NCBI GenBank assembly: GCA_019192545.1 | Contig: JAHCMI010000032.1 | Location: forward strand, 1-64,000 | Length of the DNA: 64,000 bases | Direction of reading: 5' to 3' | From: Rivularia sp. MS3 | GTDB lineage: Bacteria > Cyanobacteriota > Cyanobacteriia > Cyanobacteriales > Nostocaceae | In this document: in pieces, positions 9,775 to 19,156 of the stretch | How positions within the stretch are numbered: the stretch's first letter is position 1 | Layout: each line of letters opens with the position of its first letter | Translations under genes and position numbers: made by a program | The notes under the pieces: model-generated | Seen by the model: only the letters and a program-made list of their open reading frames with translations | Told to the model about the DNA's origin: nothing | Databases searched by the model: none

Positions 9775-10353
9775 ATGCTATCAGATTGGCAAGAATTATT
9801 TGAAAAAATTGTAGTATACAGAGGCAATTTAACGCTTGCAACAAATGAAGAAATCATTGCATTTGAAGAACGTACTGGTATTATTTTACCTGAAGGTTAT
9901 AAAGAATATTGTCAGGTATTTGGAGCCGGTGAAATAGGGAACGGAGTTATTGAAATACATAACCCTTACCATTATATGCCTACCTATGGTGAACTATGGC
10001 TTACTCGTTTAACAGAAGACTAAATAGAACCTTTAGAAGTGCAAGATGTGAAAATAATGGAGGATTATGAACTTAACAATTATTGGACAGTTAAAAAGTT
10101 GTTAAGTTCTGGATTAGTATTTGGAGTAAATAGTAAAGCTCAATGTTTTTTATGGGATTTAAATTCTTACAGTAATGAAGATAAAAGTTATGATATCTAC
10201 GCTATGTCTCATGAAGACTATGAATCATGTAAACTTGAGCGAGATTTTTATAGATTCATATATAACTACTGCTTGGGAATGAAAAAATATAAGAATATAC
10301 CAGATACATTTATTCTGAATGATGAAGAAATTGCTTGGATTTTCAATTATTAA
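9775..10353 (+). pseudogene. SMI1/KNR4-family gene interrupted by an in-frame TAA
   Basis: Two same-frame pieces (9775-10023 and 10024-10353) together encode about 192 residues that read as one SMI1/KNR4 protein. The N-terminal part has the family core (IIAFEERTGIILPEGYKEYC, then GEIGNGVIEI) and the second piece continues without a frame change. Only TAA at 10021-10023 separates them. The second half has possible GTG starts (10039 and 10048) but no clear ribosome site. SMI1/KNR4 proteins often act as immunity proteins in polymorphic toxin systems; that role is only a possibility here. A sequencing error or stop readthrough could also explain the stop. Confidence 0.75.
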
Positions 10354-10468
10354 TAAATAGAATAAAGTTTATCCGGAGAAGATGTTTTACCAGGGTTTGT
10401 TTTAAATTTATCAATTGTGTGGGGATAAAAAACCGCAGAGAGCGCTGAGTACGCTGAGGAAAAATGTA

Positions 10469-10533
10469 GGGTGTGTTACGGCTTTACTATGTTGCGGTTA
10501 AGTTTACCATTTTGAAAATGCCGTAACGCACCA
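10469..10533. repeat. Hairpin repeat related to the palindromic elements
   Basis: GGTGTGTTACGG and CCGTAACGCACC face each other across about 40 nt. The right half (CCGTAACGCACCATT) also occurs at 9509-9523 beside the helicase gene. It is part of the repeat cluster in the gap 10354-10741, which has no gene. Confidence 0.55.
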
Positions 10534-10558
10534 TTAATTGTGGTTGTTCTTAATTATG

Positions 10559-10630
10559 ATGTTGGGTTACGACACAAATTAACAATTCTCGTTTCAAATC
10601 AAATTTATTTTTGTGTCTAACCCAACCTAC
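10559..10630. repeat. Palindromic element, half copy B
   Basis: This is the right half of the element seen complete at 9549-9716. ATGTTGGGTTACGACAC at the left pairs with GTGTCTAACCCAACCTAC at the right. The spacer (ATTCTCGTTTCAAATC) is also shared with the full copy. Confidence 0.8.
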
Positions 10631-10741
10631 ATATATAAAATAATTTTATTGTAAAATCTTCAATCAAAATCAATAATTCCTTACTTATATTGGTAGACTT
10701 TTATTTAAATTAGATTTCATTAAAAAATAAAGCAATCATAA

Positions 10742-11443
10742 ATGTATACAGAATTCCTGTTATTAGCTCAAATAATATCTAACGATAGCTTTTTAATCAA
10801 CCAATCTAAATACAGTCAATCGGAAAAAGTAGTTGTTTATTCTCAACATAAATCTCAAAAAAGCCAGGGAAATTTTAAAGATATGCTTGAAGCGTTAGGA
10901 GAGCGTGAAACTGGCTTTAAATCTGGAGATTTAGGACAATATACCTTCGTTAATCCCCAACTATATTTTCTTGGCAAATATCAGTTTGCAGAAATTTTGT
11001 TAATTCGACTTGGTTATTACAAAGCTCAAGTTTACTTTGGCAATGGTGCTAAGAAAAATTATTGGCGAGGTACTTGGACGGGAAAAGATGGTATTAATAG
11101 CAAAGCTGAGTTTCTGAATTCTCCTGAAGTTCAAGAAAAAGCAATCCGGGAAGCTTTTGGTGTTTATTGGCAAGATATCAACTATTTGATGAACAAAAAA
11201 GGTAAATCAATTGAATCATATTTGTCTCAAGTAAAAACTTTTAACGAAAGCGGAAAACCTAAAACAATCAAAATTACTCTTTCAGGAATCATTGCAGCCG
11301 CTCATCTCAAAGGTCCCGATAAAGTTGTAGATTTATTAGTAAGTGGTAAAGTTTCTCAAGATTCTTTTGGTACTTCTATCCTGTCATATTTGTCAGAATT
11401 TGGCGATTATGAAACAACACCGGAAGATTTTTTGCTGCCATAA
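10742..11443 (+). CDS. Uncharacterised protein, possible lysozyme-fold domain
   Basis: I do not recognise this 233-residue protein with certainty. The centre carries GERETGF (a possible catalytic Glu), then PQLYFLGKYQFAE and LGYYKAQVYF, then GTWTGKDGINSKAEFLNSP and EKAIREAF. This order (an Glu-rich start, G-K-Y-Q-F, a W-x-GKDG loop, then QE-A) resembles lysozyme or transglycosylase-like domains at the tail of some secreted bacterial proteins; the link is from memory and weak. No cleavable signal peptide is obvious, although the first 17 residues are mildly hydrophobic. It lies alone between palindromic repeats, next to the broken SMI1/KNR4 gene, which fits an accessory islet. Confidence 0.6.
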   Translation: MYTEFLLLAQIISNDSFLINQSKYSQSEKVVVYSQHKSQKSQGNFKDMLEALGERETGFKSGDLGQYTFVNPQLYFLGKYQFAEILLIRLGYYKAQVYFGNGAKKNYWRGTWTGKDGINSKAEFLNSPEVQEKAIREAFGVYWQDINYLMNKKGKSIESYLSQVKTFNESGKPKTIKITLSGIIAAAHLKGPDKVVDLLVSGKVSQDSFGTSILSYLSEFGDYETTPEDFLLP

Positions 11444-11505
11444 TATTTTTTTAAATATCGGAATTAAGATAGCAATTTTCAGGTGAGTAAATACAAATCA
11501 TAACT

Positions 11506-11562
11506 TCATATTTTCTCCTCTCTTTTATAAGGAGAGGGGTGCCCAAAGGGCGGGGTGAGGTA
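11506..11562. repeat. Dispersed AGGAGAGGGG/GGGGTGAGG repeat
   Basis: CTCCTCTCTTTTATAAGGAG forms a short hairpin, followed by GGGGTGCCC and GGGCGGGGTGAGG. A related sequence (CTCACCCTCAATCCCTCTCC, then AAGGAGAGGG) occurs in the other orientation at 44081-44116. No gene overlaps it. Confidence 0.5.
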
Positions 11563-11605
11563 TGAAACTGTATCGCACTAAAACAAAAAGCGTTATGTAA
11601 ATGTA

Positions 11606-11678
11606 AATGTTGGGTTACGACACGATTTCCAAATTCTCGTTACAAATTAAATTAATTGTCGTGTCTAACCCAACTTAC
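11606..11678. repeat. Palindromic element, half copy C
   Basis: It has the same right-half structure as 10559-10630: AATGTTGGGTTACGACACG paired with CGTGTCTAACCCAACTTAC, with one terminal change from ACCTAC to ACTTAC. Confidence 0.8.
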
Positions 11679-11702
11679 GACTAGTTAAGAGAGATAATTC
11701 TT

Positions 11703-11868
11703 GTAGGTTGGGTTAGGTGCTATTTTATAGTCATGATTTTCAACGAAGAATTAGAAATTGCACCGTAACCCAACATTACCATTGCGGATAAATAAGATGT
11801 TGGGTTACGACACGATTTCAAAATTACCGTTACAAATCCAATTAATTATCGTGTCTAACCCAACCTAC
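11703..11868. repeat. Palindromic element, full copy D
   Basis: This second complete copy has ends GTAGGTTGGGTTAG and CTAACCCAACCTAC, and its two internal hairpin halves match copy A in order and spacing (166 versus 168 bp). The central loop of the left half differs, while the stems are conserved, which points to selection on structure or to recent spread. Confidence 0.85.
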
Positions 11869-11892
11869 AATTACTACTCAGTTAAGAGCAGA

Positions 11893-12002
11893 TCCTCCCT
11901 AACCCTCCTTTTTAAGGAGGGAATAAAAGCCCCCTTTTTTAAGGGGGTTTGGGGGATCTAAAGACTAAGTATAAAAATCCCCCAGTATCGCTACCGGGGG
12001 TT
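11893..12002. repeat. Run of short CCTCCTTTTTAAGGAGG / CCCCC hairpins
   Basis: Several hairpins follow one another: CCCTCCTTTTTAAGGAGGG, then CCCCCTTTTTTAAGGGGG, then ATCCCCCAGTATCGCTACCGG with GGGGG. They lie between the palindromic elements and the 3' end of clpC (minus strand, ends at 12191) and are typical dispersed cyanobacterial repeats. One could serve as the clpC terminator, though it is about 190 nt away. Confidence 0.5.
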
Positions 12003-12190
12003 AATGAGTTATTACCATTTCATACAACGTTTGCTTATGTATATTCTCTACATTTCCCTCTGCTCTATTTTTACTCCTCATTTCCCAGAACGGGCTTAAA
12101 ACCCGTTTACTGGAAATGTAGAAGCTGTTGTTATTTTGACAAAGGGTTGTATTGAAAATGTTACCACCAAAATGCATTTTGGTATAACTT

Positions 12191-14644
12191 TTAGCCAACA
12201 TTAGCAAACTCTAGTTCAGATTTCTCTGACTTAATAACTTGAACTTTGCCGTCGTCGTCAACATCTATAACTGCTGTATCGCCTGCGGTGATTTGACCTG
12301 AGAGCATTGCTTCTGCTAATGAATCTTCCAAAAGGTTCATAATTGCTCTACGTAATGGCCTTGCACCGTAACTAGGATCGTAACCTTCTTGCACTACCAA
12401 ATCTTTGAAGCTTTCACTTATTTGCAAACTGATTTCTTTTTCAGCTAAACGGCTACTAACTTCTTTGAGCAAGATGTCGGCGATTTCTTTGATTTCGTCT
12501 TTCTGAAGTTGTGTAAATACAATGATTTCATCGAGACGGTTGAGAAATTCGGGACGGAAGTAGTTTTTAAGTTCTTCGTTAACCAAGGTTTTGATGCGGT
12601 TGTAATTAGCTTCTGCTTCATCTTCTAAATTGAAGCCCAAACCACCGCCACCTTTTTCAATAACTCGCGAGCCAATGTTAGAAGTCAAGATAATTAAGGT
12701 ATTCTTGAAGTCTACTTTCCTACCTTTAGCATCGGTAAGATGACCATCATCTAACATTTGCAGCAACATATTAAATATGTCTGGATGCGCTTTTTCGATT
12801 TCGTCGAACAGCAATACCGTGTAAGGCTTGCGACGCACTGCTTCGGTTAACTGTCCGCCTTCGTCGTAGCCAACAAAACCTGGAGGTGAACCAATAAGTT
12901 TACTGACGGTATGACGTTCCATGTATTCGGACATATCTAACCGAATCATGTTTTCTTCGGAACCAAAGAAGTAGGAAGCCAAGGATTTGGCTAATTCTGT
13001 TTTACCAACTCCTGTAGGACCTGAGAAAATAAAGCTAGCAATTGGACGGTTGGGATTCTTTAAACCAACACGAGCGCGACGAATTGCTTTGGAAACTGCG
13101 GTAACTGCTTGCTCTTGTCCGATAAGTCTTTGATGAAGGGTATCTTCTAAGTGCAGTAATACCTCAGATTCTGATTCGGTAAGCTTATTAACTGGTACTC
13201 CAGTCCAAGAAGCTACAATTTGAGCAATATCTTCTTCATTAACTACAGCTCTATTAATCTGTTCGCCAGATTCTGCATCTTTTAGCTGTACTTCTAGCTC
13301 CATTTCTTTATCGCGGAGTTCGGAAGCTTTGTCAAAATCTTGTAATTTAACCGCTTCGTTTTTCTCCTTGGCAACCGCACTCAGCTGACGCTTCAAATCG
13401 CGATCGCTAGAAGCCATTGACTGACGCAAACGCACGCGGGAACCAGCTTCATCAATCAAATCGATAGCTTTATCAGGTAAAAAACGATCCTGGATATATC
13501 TATCGGAAAGTTGAGCTGCTGCAACTAATGCTTCATCAGATATTGTTAAATTGTGATGTTGCTCGTAAGCACCGCGCAAACCCTGTAAAATTTCGATGGT
13601 TTCATCTACTGAAGGTTCGCCAATCTTAATCGGCTGGAAACGACGTTCTAAAGCCGCATCGCGCTCGATGTGCTTGCGATATTCATCTAGAGTTGTAGCT
13701 CCGATACACTGAAGTTCGCCTCTAGCTAAAGCTGGCTTAAGAATATTGGCAGCATCCATACCGCCTTCCATGCCACCCGCACCAACTAAAGTATGAATTT
13801 CATCTATCACGAGGACGACATTTCCCGCAGAGCGGATTTCCTCCATGATTTTCTTGAGACGTTCTTCAAAATCACCCCGGAAACGAGTACCGGCTACCAC
13901 CAAACCCATATCAAGGCTGATAACTTGCTTTTCTAACAAGATATCGGGTACATCTTGATTGTAGATTCGCTGTGCTAAACCTTCTGCAATTGCAGTTTTA
14001 CCAACACCAGGTTCGCCGATTAATACAGGATTGTTTTTAGTGCGCCTTCCTAAAACTTGGACGGTACGCTCAATTTCGTTTTCCCTACCGACTACGGGGT
14101 CTAATTTACCTTCTGCTGCTAACTTAGTCAGATTTCTACCAAATTCTTCTAAAGTTGCCATTTGGTTGCGTCTGGTGCTACCACCGCCTACGCCAGCACC
14201 AACAGATGCGACTTCACCCAAGCGGCGGATAACAGCAGTACGAAGCTGTTTTAAATCAACATCTAAATTTTGCAATACTTTAGCAGCAACACCTTCACCA
14301 GCTTCAGTTAAACCAAGAAGCAAGTGTTCGGTACCAATATAATTGTGTCCTAAAGAGCGAGCTTCCTTAAAAGACTGCTCGAATAAAGTTTTAACTTTAG
14401 GAGTAAAAGGAATTTCTGGTGGAACGAAACCAGAACCTCTACCGATAATTTTTTCGACTTCGCGGCGTGCATCTCTAAGAGTCACACCCATATCCGTCAG
14501 CACTTTGGCAGCAACACCCGTTTCTTCTCCCAGCAATCCCAAGAGAATTTGTTCCGTCCCTACAAAATTGTGCCCCAGGCGACGTGCCTCCTCCTGGGCG
14601 AGCATAACTACCTTAATTGCTTCGGAAGTAAAGTGTTCAAACAT
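12191..14644 (-). CDS. clpC: ATP-dependent Clp protease ATPase subunit ClpC
   Basis: The 817-residue Hsp100 chaperone has two Clp-N repeats (1-145), AAA-1 with Walker A GEPGVGKT (210-217) and Walker B VIDEIH, a UVR-like coiled middle domain ([16 protein letters not shown]), and AAA-2 with GPTGVGKT and [11 protein letters not shown]. The ClpP-docking tripeptide LGF is visible in [10 protein letters not shown]. The length matches cyanobacterial ClpC (about 820 residues), where it is an essential, mainly stromal-type unfoldase that feeds ClpP/R. It is a single gene with no operon partner. The ATG at 14644 starts the canonical [11 protein letters not shown]. Very secure. Confidence 0.98.
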   Translation of the reverse strand: MFEHFTSEAIKVVMLAQEEARRLGHNFVGTEQILLGLLGEETGVAAKVLTDMGVTLRDARREVEKIIGRGSGFVPPEIPFTPKVKTLFEQSFKEARSLGHNYIGTEHLLLGLTEAGEGVAAKVLQNLDVDLKQLRTAVIRRLGEVASVGAGVGGGSTRRNQMATLEEFGRNLTKLAAEGKLDPVVGRENEIERTVQVLGRRTKNNPVLIGEPGVGKTAIAEGLAQRIYNQDVPDILLEKQVISLDMGLVVAGTRFRGDFEERLKKIMEEIRSAGNVVLVIDEIHTLVGAGGMEGGMDAANILKPALARGELQCIGATTLDEYRKHIERDAALERRFQPIKIGEPSVDETIEILQGLRGAYEQHHNLTISDEALVAAAQLSDRYIQDRFLPDKAIDLIDEAGSRVRLRQSMASSDRDLKRQLSAVAKEKNEAVKLQDFDKASELRDKEMELEVQLKDAESGEQINRAVVNEEDIAQIVASWTGVPVNKLTESESEVLLHLEDTLHQRLIGQEQAVTAVSKAIRRARVGLKNPNRPIASFIFSGPTGVGKTELAKSLASYFFGSEENMIRLDMSEYMERHTVSKLIGSPPGFVGYDEGGQLTEAVRRKPYTVLLFDEIEKAHPDIFNMLLQMLDDGHLTDAKGRKVDFKNTLIILTSNIGSRVIEKGGGGLGFNLEDEAEANYNRIKTLVNEELKNYFRPEFLNRLDEIIVFTQLQKDEIKEIADILLKEVSSRLAEKEISLQISESFKDLVVQEGYDPSYGARPLRRAIMNLLEDSLAEAMLSGQITAGDTAVIDVDDDGKVQVIKSEKSELEFANVG

Positions 14645-14810
14645 AATGGGTTCTTGCTCCCTCGCTGAACGGTTAGCAGTGAAATCAATTTCACTTTTTT
14701 CTGAACATTTGTCTACTTTTCTTAAGGATAATGTATCTTTATTTCCTATGCATCGGCAGTAGGGAGAGCCGTAAGCTATTGGGTGTAGTTGCCGCCCGTT
14801 TTTGAGAGAT

Positions 14811-14977
14811 GGGGCACAGGGAGAAGAGGGGGAGAAGAGGGGGAGACAAGGGGATGGGGAGATAGGGGGAATGGAGCAGAAATATTCTTTAACTCATAAC
14901 TCATAACTCCTAACTCCTAACTATTAGCAACTACCAATTCCCCATGCCCTATGCCCTATGCCCCATCCCCCATCCCT
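14811..14977. repeat. GGGGAGA tract and CCCTATGCC tract, intergenic
   Basis: The gap upstream of clpC holds a G-rich array (GGGGGAGA/GGGGATGGGGAG, about 14811-14870), then tandem AACTCATAACTC/CTAACTC units, then a C-rich array (CCATGCCCTATGCCC, about 14931-14977). It is the intergenic relative of the in-frame insert at 7898-8017. Confidence 0.75.
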
Positions 14978-14979
14978 AT

Positions 14980-15330
14980 CTATATCCCAATTGCTTTGTC
15001 AAATCGCATCATTTCAAAACTACGATCGCCGTAAATTGATTCTATCTGCTGATGACAGCAATCAATGGCAAAATCGTTTAATTCTTCTGGTTCGACATCA
15101 AATAAATCTTTGAATACTTCTGGCTCTACACGACAAAATCGCGGACGCTCGGCATAAATACTGCATTCTCTACTTTCATGCTCGTAATTAATACACCATC
15201 CATCTTCCCCTACCATACTTAAATATTTATCTAATTCTTCGGGAGTGAGATATTCTTCTATCTCGGGACGCTCTGCTGGATCTAGATAGCAGCAGGCTCC
15301 ACATCGCTTTACACATTGCCAAGTTGCCAT
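14980..15330 (-). CDS. YkgJ-family cysteine-cluster protein
   Basis: This 116-residue protein has the family pattern of conserved cysteines: CVKRCGACCYL near the N-terminus, GWCINY, RECSIYAERPRFCRVEP in the middle, and DCCHQ near the end. Such proteins are thought to bind zinc or an iron-sulphur cluster; the function is not established. The length is complete for the family. It is monocistronic, between clpC and psb30. The start ATG at 15330 immediately precedes the first cysteine motif. Confidence 0.88.
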   Translation of the reverse strand: MATWQCVKRCGACCYLDPAERPEIEEYLTPEELDKYLSMVGEDGWCINYEHESRECSIYAERPRFCRVEPEVFKDLFDVEPEELNDFAIDCCHQQIESIYGDRSFEMMRFDKAIGI

Positions 15331-15632
15331 TTTGTCGTTCTAATAGAAAGTAACAAATGCTACTATTATTTCCTATACTGATTGCTGGGTAGTTAAATTA
15401 TTAATTGCCTTGACCTATGAGTCCTCTATCACCCCTCACCATATGCTCCTATAAAATAGTATTGTAAATTACTCATCAAGATTAAAATCAATTTACTTTT
15501 TTTCGTTTTTTATATCTTTTTTTATCATTTTGTTAAGTAAATTAAAATTTAGTGCCAATTCTCGGATACGATCTATATCCAGGAAAGACTTTTCTCTTGA
15601 TTCAATTTTTTTAAGACAACTGGGAGGATACT
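15331..15632. other. Intergenic region upstream of psb30
   Basis: The 302-nt gap between divergently arranged genes should contain the promoters of both the Cys-cluster gene and psb30. A strong Shine-Dalgarno GGGAGG is at 15622-15627. I see no confident -35/-10 pair or inverted repeat. Confidence 0.4.
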
Positions 15633-15752
15633 ATGGAAGCTTTAGGCAATCTCAATTGGGAAGTTATTTTTCAGCTAACGTCTGTAGCGCTAATTATGTT
15701 AGCTGGTCCTGCGGTAATTTTTGTGTTGGCATTTCGCGGCGGCGATATGTAA
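15633..15752 (+). CDS. psb30: Photosystem II protein Psb30 (Ycf12)
   Basis: A 39-residue reading frame starts with ATG at 15633, 5 nt after the strong Shine-Dalgarno GGGAGG. The protein begins [20 protein letters not shown], followed by a single hydrophobic helix ([12 protein letters not shown]) and a short RGGDM end. The N-WEVI-QLT-AL-GPAVI pattern and the RGG-type C-terminus are characteristic of Psb30/Ycf12, a one-helix subunit at the periphery of photosystem II that stabilises the complex. It is monocistronic. The identification rests on motif recall but fits in length, topology and ribosome site. Confidence 0.85.
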   Translation: MEALGNLNWEVIFQLTSVALIMLAGPAVIFVLAFRGGDM

Positions 15753-15860
15753 TGTTTTTCGTTGGAGTTATGAGGAAGGCCTCGTGACTCCTTTAATAAG
15801 GTCAAAGGTTAAAGGTTAAAGCTTTAAAGTAAATAACTCTTCACTCTTTTATCCTCACTC

Positions 15861-18011
15861 CTAACTCTCTCTCTTCACTGATTCTAAAGCTTTTAGAGCA
15901 GCTTGAATAATATTGTAATAAGGTGGTTGAAATACATCAACTTTTTGGGCTTGCTCGCGATTGATTCCTAATAAACCGATGTTATGTCCTGACTGAACCG
16001 CTAAAACTTTATTTTCGGGACTTTTGATTCTTAATTCTGCTGAAGAACCTTTTTGATAAATGCCGCAAATATACTGACGACTGCTGTATACGAATGTGGT
16101 TCTAACTGGTTTATCTTTGTAGGTGAAAAACAGGCGATCGCTAGATGCAAGTCTTACCCCTAATACTTCTAACTCGATAGAAGTGTTACCGTTAAAATTG
16201 TTTTCTTTGAGCTTGTATGCAATATCTACTTTATATGGTGGTTTTGGTAGGGGGAAATAATCGCGCCATCGCCAAGCTATGCCTTTGATTTTATGCTGTT
16301 GCCCATCGATTGTTTGAGCAACCGTCAACTTAATATGCCCTTTTCCGACGATTTGCTGCTCTACTACTTGAACTTTAGGAGTCCAAAAAACCGGATTCGG
16401 GTTATCAATTCCGCAAGGTTCTAAAGCATTAATTTGTTGATAAAGTTCTCGATTAACTTCATTAAGATTGGCTAAAGCGTCAATCTTCAATAAAGGTTTG
16501 AGGTGTTGGAGTTCCAGACATTGGTTTGCAAACTCGCTCAAACGCTGGCGTACTGCTGGCAAATTCTCTGCCGGTAAAGAAAATCCTCCTGCTGCTTTGT
16601 GTCCCCCGTATTTCCCGAGGTAATCGTCGCAGTATTGCAAAGCATCAAAAATATTAAACTCGGGGATACCTCGGGCAGAGCCACGAATATGGTTGTCATC
16701 TTCATAAGTACCAATAAAAACCGGAACTCCGTAACGTTCAACTAAGCGAGAAGCAACAATACCAATTACTCCATGATGCCAATCTGGTTGAACAACAACT
16801 AACACTCGATCTTCTTTTAAAGACACAAGATATTCGGTTTCTACAACTTCGATAGCTTTCTTTTCAATTTCCTCACACATTTCCCGACGGCTAGCATTAG
16901 TAGCTTCACACTGCATCGCTCGTTCGAGTGCTATGCCTAAATCGTCGGTGGTTAATAATTCTATAACTATTTGGGGGTCGCCAATTCTACCAATAGCATT
17001 AATTCTCGGTCCCAAACGGAAACCAATATCGTCAGGCTTCAGAGATTTTGGATTTTGCGGAAAGTTGGGGGTGGAGATGTTCTTCACCCCAAACTTTTCA
17101 AGACGGATTTTTGTATTACGAAATTCAGTATTTACCGCTCCTTGGCTACTCAAGGCTTGCACCCCAGCCATTTGAATCAATGCTTGTATCCCTGCCAGTT
17201 GAGATTTGGGTAATAACCGTAAACCGCGTTTTACCCAAGTACGGTTAACCCCCACTAACGGAGCCAAATCGGCAATTGTTCCCAGAGCAAATAATTCCAA
17301 CATCGTATCTGATATTTCGTCGGCTCTACCCAATTTTTCCGCTAAAGACATCGCCAAAATATAAGCAACACCAACACCAGCAACACCGCGATAAACGGAG
17401 GATTCCGGTAGTAACTTGGGATTTAAAATTGCGTCGGCAGGAGGTAATTTCTGAGGAATATCGTGATGGTCTGTAATAATTGTTTTTAATCCTAATTCCT
17501 TAGCTCTAGCAATAGGTTCAAATGCGGAGATACCATTGTCTACAGTTAGGATTATTCCTACGCCTTCCGAATCAAACTCTTCAATAATTCGTTTATTAAT
17601 ACCATAACCTTCGTGCATCCGACTGGGGATAGCATAATCAACATCGGCTCCAAAAGTTCTCAAACTCCTTAAAAGTAAAGCCGTACTAGTCATCCCATCA
17701 GCATCATAATCGCCACAAATAGCAATTTTTTCCTGAGTTGCAATTGCATTTTGCAGCAACTCAACACTTATAGCTAAATCTGGAAATTCTTCTAACGGTT
17801 CTGGTAAATTTAATGATTGTGGATTTAAAAATATTTCGGCAGCATCGGGCAAATCAAAGCCGCGATTTATTAATAGCTGATTTATTAGAGGCGGCATATT
17901 AGTTACCTGCCCCAATTTTTGGGCTAATTCAGTTTTTTGAGGATAAATTTGCCAGCGCTGTAATGGTAAATGATGACGACGGGAAGATTCCGATTTAAGT
18001 TCGTCTAGCAT
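15861..18011 (-). CDS. recJ: Single-stranded-DNA-specific exonuclease RecJ
   Basis: The 716-residue 5'-3' exonuclease has the DHH-phosphoesterase core with GDYDADG (100-106), the TDHHD signature (about 179-183), DNGISA, and the DHHA1 module with HHGVIGIVASRLVERYG and GSARGIPEFN, GGHKAAGGFS. The C-terminal part (about 540 onward) is the OB-fold region followed by an extra tail of about 100 residues, so the protein is longer than Escherichia coli RecJ (577), as is usual in cyanobacteria. It acts in recombination, mismatch and base-excision repair. The start at 18011 opens with MLDELK. It stands alone, oriented away from the repeat-rich gap that follows. Confidence 0.95.
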   Translation of the reverse strand: MLDELKSESSRRHHLPLQRWQIYPQKTELAQKLGQVTNMPPLINQLLINRGFDLPDAAEIFLNPQSLNLPEPLEEFPDLAISVELLQNAIATQEKIAICGDYDADGMTSTALLLRSLRTFGADVDYAIPSRMHEGYGINKRIIEEFDSEGVGIILTVDNGISAFEPIARAKELGLKTIITDHHDIPQKLPPADAILNPKLLPESSVYRGVAGVGVAYILAMSLAEKLGRADEISDTMLELFALGTIADLAPLVGVNRTWVKRGLRLLPKSQLAGIQALIQMAGVQALSSQGAVNTEFRNTKIRLEKFGVKNISTPNFPQNPKSLKPDDIGFRLGPRINAIGRIGDPQIVIELLTTDDLGIALERAMQCEATNASRREMCEEIEKKAIEVVETEYLVSLKEDRVLVVVQPDWHHGVIGIVASRLVERYGVPVFIGTYEDDNHIRGSARGIPEFNIFDALQYCDDYLGKYGGHKAAGGFSLPAENLPAVRQRLSEFANQCLELQHLKPLLKIDALANLNEVNRELYQQINALEPCGIDNPNPVFWTPKVQVVEQQIVGKGHIKLTVAQTIDGQQHKIKGIAWRWRDYFPLPKPPYKVDIAYKLKENNFNGNTSIELEVLGVRLASSDRLFFTYKDKPVRTTFVYSSRQYICGIYQKGSSAELRIKSPENKVLAVQSGHNIGLLGINREQAQKVDVFQPPYYNIIQAALKALESVKRES

Positions 18012-18180
18012 ACGAAGAATTTTTAGGAGTTAGGAATTTAGGAATTGCGAGGAAGTAGAATATTTTCATTAACCTACGAACGCAACAACATTTTCAAGGA
18101 AGTTAAAAACATTGTTATCAAAGTTATCAACTTTCAAGTTCCTGTTTCAGCCTAAAAATAATACCCGTACAAATAAAAAT

Positions 18181-18306
18181 AGGAATGGCCGCAAGCGTCA
18201 CACAACTTGGGTGGTGCGTGACATTAAAACCCTAATTATTACGTTAAAAATCAAATTAAGTGTCACAGCACCCTACAGCAGAAATGTGCCAGTTGCGGCC
18301 ATTCCT
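18181..18306. repeat. MITE-like element with 14-bp terminal inverted repeats
   Basis: The ends AGGAATGGCCGCAA and TTGCGGCCATTCCT are exact inverted repeats that enclose 126 bp without a reading frame. Subterminal CGTCACAC...GTGTCACAGC also pair partly. The right half (GAAATGTGCC, then GTTGCGGCCATTC) is related to 31884-31963. A dispersed non-autonomous element is the likely identity; no partner transposase is in the window. Confidence 0.7.
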
Positions 18307-18593
18307 AAAAAAATAGAATCAAAGTTTATCTTCTTATAATAAAAATCCCGGCTGGATTTTGCTTGGCAACTAAAAATCAGCTGGAATATTATATTTATTG
18401 AGTTTGGAATCAATTAACGCAGTTAATATATGAAGTACTTTGCAACTCCTAATTAAAACATTTTCAAATTCTTATACAGTAAAGCTTTCAGCCAAAGTAA
18501 AAAAAGGGTTAGTTTTGTTAGTTGTGAAGGATTTTAACACCTTCAACCTTTAACCTTCATCGGAGGCTGATATCTTACAGCAGTGTCAGAAAT

Positions 18594-18672
18594 CTAGTTT
18601 CTTTTTGACTTCATAACTATATATTAATATTTTCATGGCAAGTAACTCGGTTTCTTTAGGCTTGTCAATGAT
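18594..18672. repeat. Diverged dispersed repeat (TTTCTTT...CGGTTTCTTT)
   Basis: AGTTTCTTTTTGACTTCATA, TATTTTCATGG and CGGTTTCTTTAGGCTTGTC follow in the same order and spacing as a better-conserved copy at 23531-23605. It occupies part of the 719-nt gap 18012-18730, which has no gene I can support. Confidence 0.5.
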
Positions 18673-18730
18673 GCCGCAAAATGTTAGTCAATTTACATCT
18701 TGCAGCAGCAGCTTTATTACAAACTTATTG

Positions 18731-19156
18731 CTAAAGCATTTGTACCCGCCCATCATCGCGTATGTAAATACCTCTATCTCCACCAATACGCCATTCGGGA
18801 CGCAGTTCAACTTGTAGGGTAGCAAAGTTTGGTTTGGAAAGATTAGCTTTCAAAGATAATCCGTTTTCGTTCCAGAAAACTACAGATACATTAGGTTCAG
18901 TTCCATCTCCTTGTTCTAATCTTACTTGCTGTCCTGGGCGTAGCAAAATTGGGTTACTACCCTGTGGTTTCTCTAAATAAATTGGATTTGGTGTTTTGTT
19001 CACTACCTGTACTCTAATACGTCTACCAGGTGTAAATTGCAGTGGCTTTGCTCCGCACTGAGAAGCACAAGTTCCGGCGATCGCCAAATCTAGGCTGTGG
19101 TTAAATCCTAATAATAGCGTTGTTGTTATTAAAGTTGCAGATAATAATTTTGACAT
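18731..19156 (-). CDS. Secreted conserved protein of unknown function
   Basis: The 141-residue product has a clear N-terminal signal peptide (MSKLLSATLITTTLLLGF, cleavage near AIAG-TCAS). A pair of cysteines (CASQC) follows directly, then a beta-rich domain (GRRIRVQVVNKTPNPIYLEK, LLRPGQQVRLEQGDG, VSVVFWNENG). It resembles a family of small cyanobacterial periplasmic proteins, but I cannot name it. Other than the signal peptide and the paired cysteines there is no motif that tells function. Confidence 0.75.
   Translation of the reverse strand: MSKLLSATLITTTLLLGFNHSLDLAIAGTCASQCGAKPLQFTPGRRIRVQVVNKTPNPIYLEKPQGSNPILLRPGQQVRLEQGDGTEPNVSVVFWNENGLSLKANLSKPNFATLQVELRPEWRIGGDRGIYIRDDGRVQML

Noticed and set aside
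12001-12207. Minus-strand frame and neighbouring plus-strand frames near 11.7-12.2 kb
   Set aside because: They lie in dispersed repeats and short hairpins between palindromic elements and clpC.
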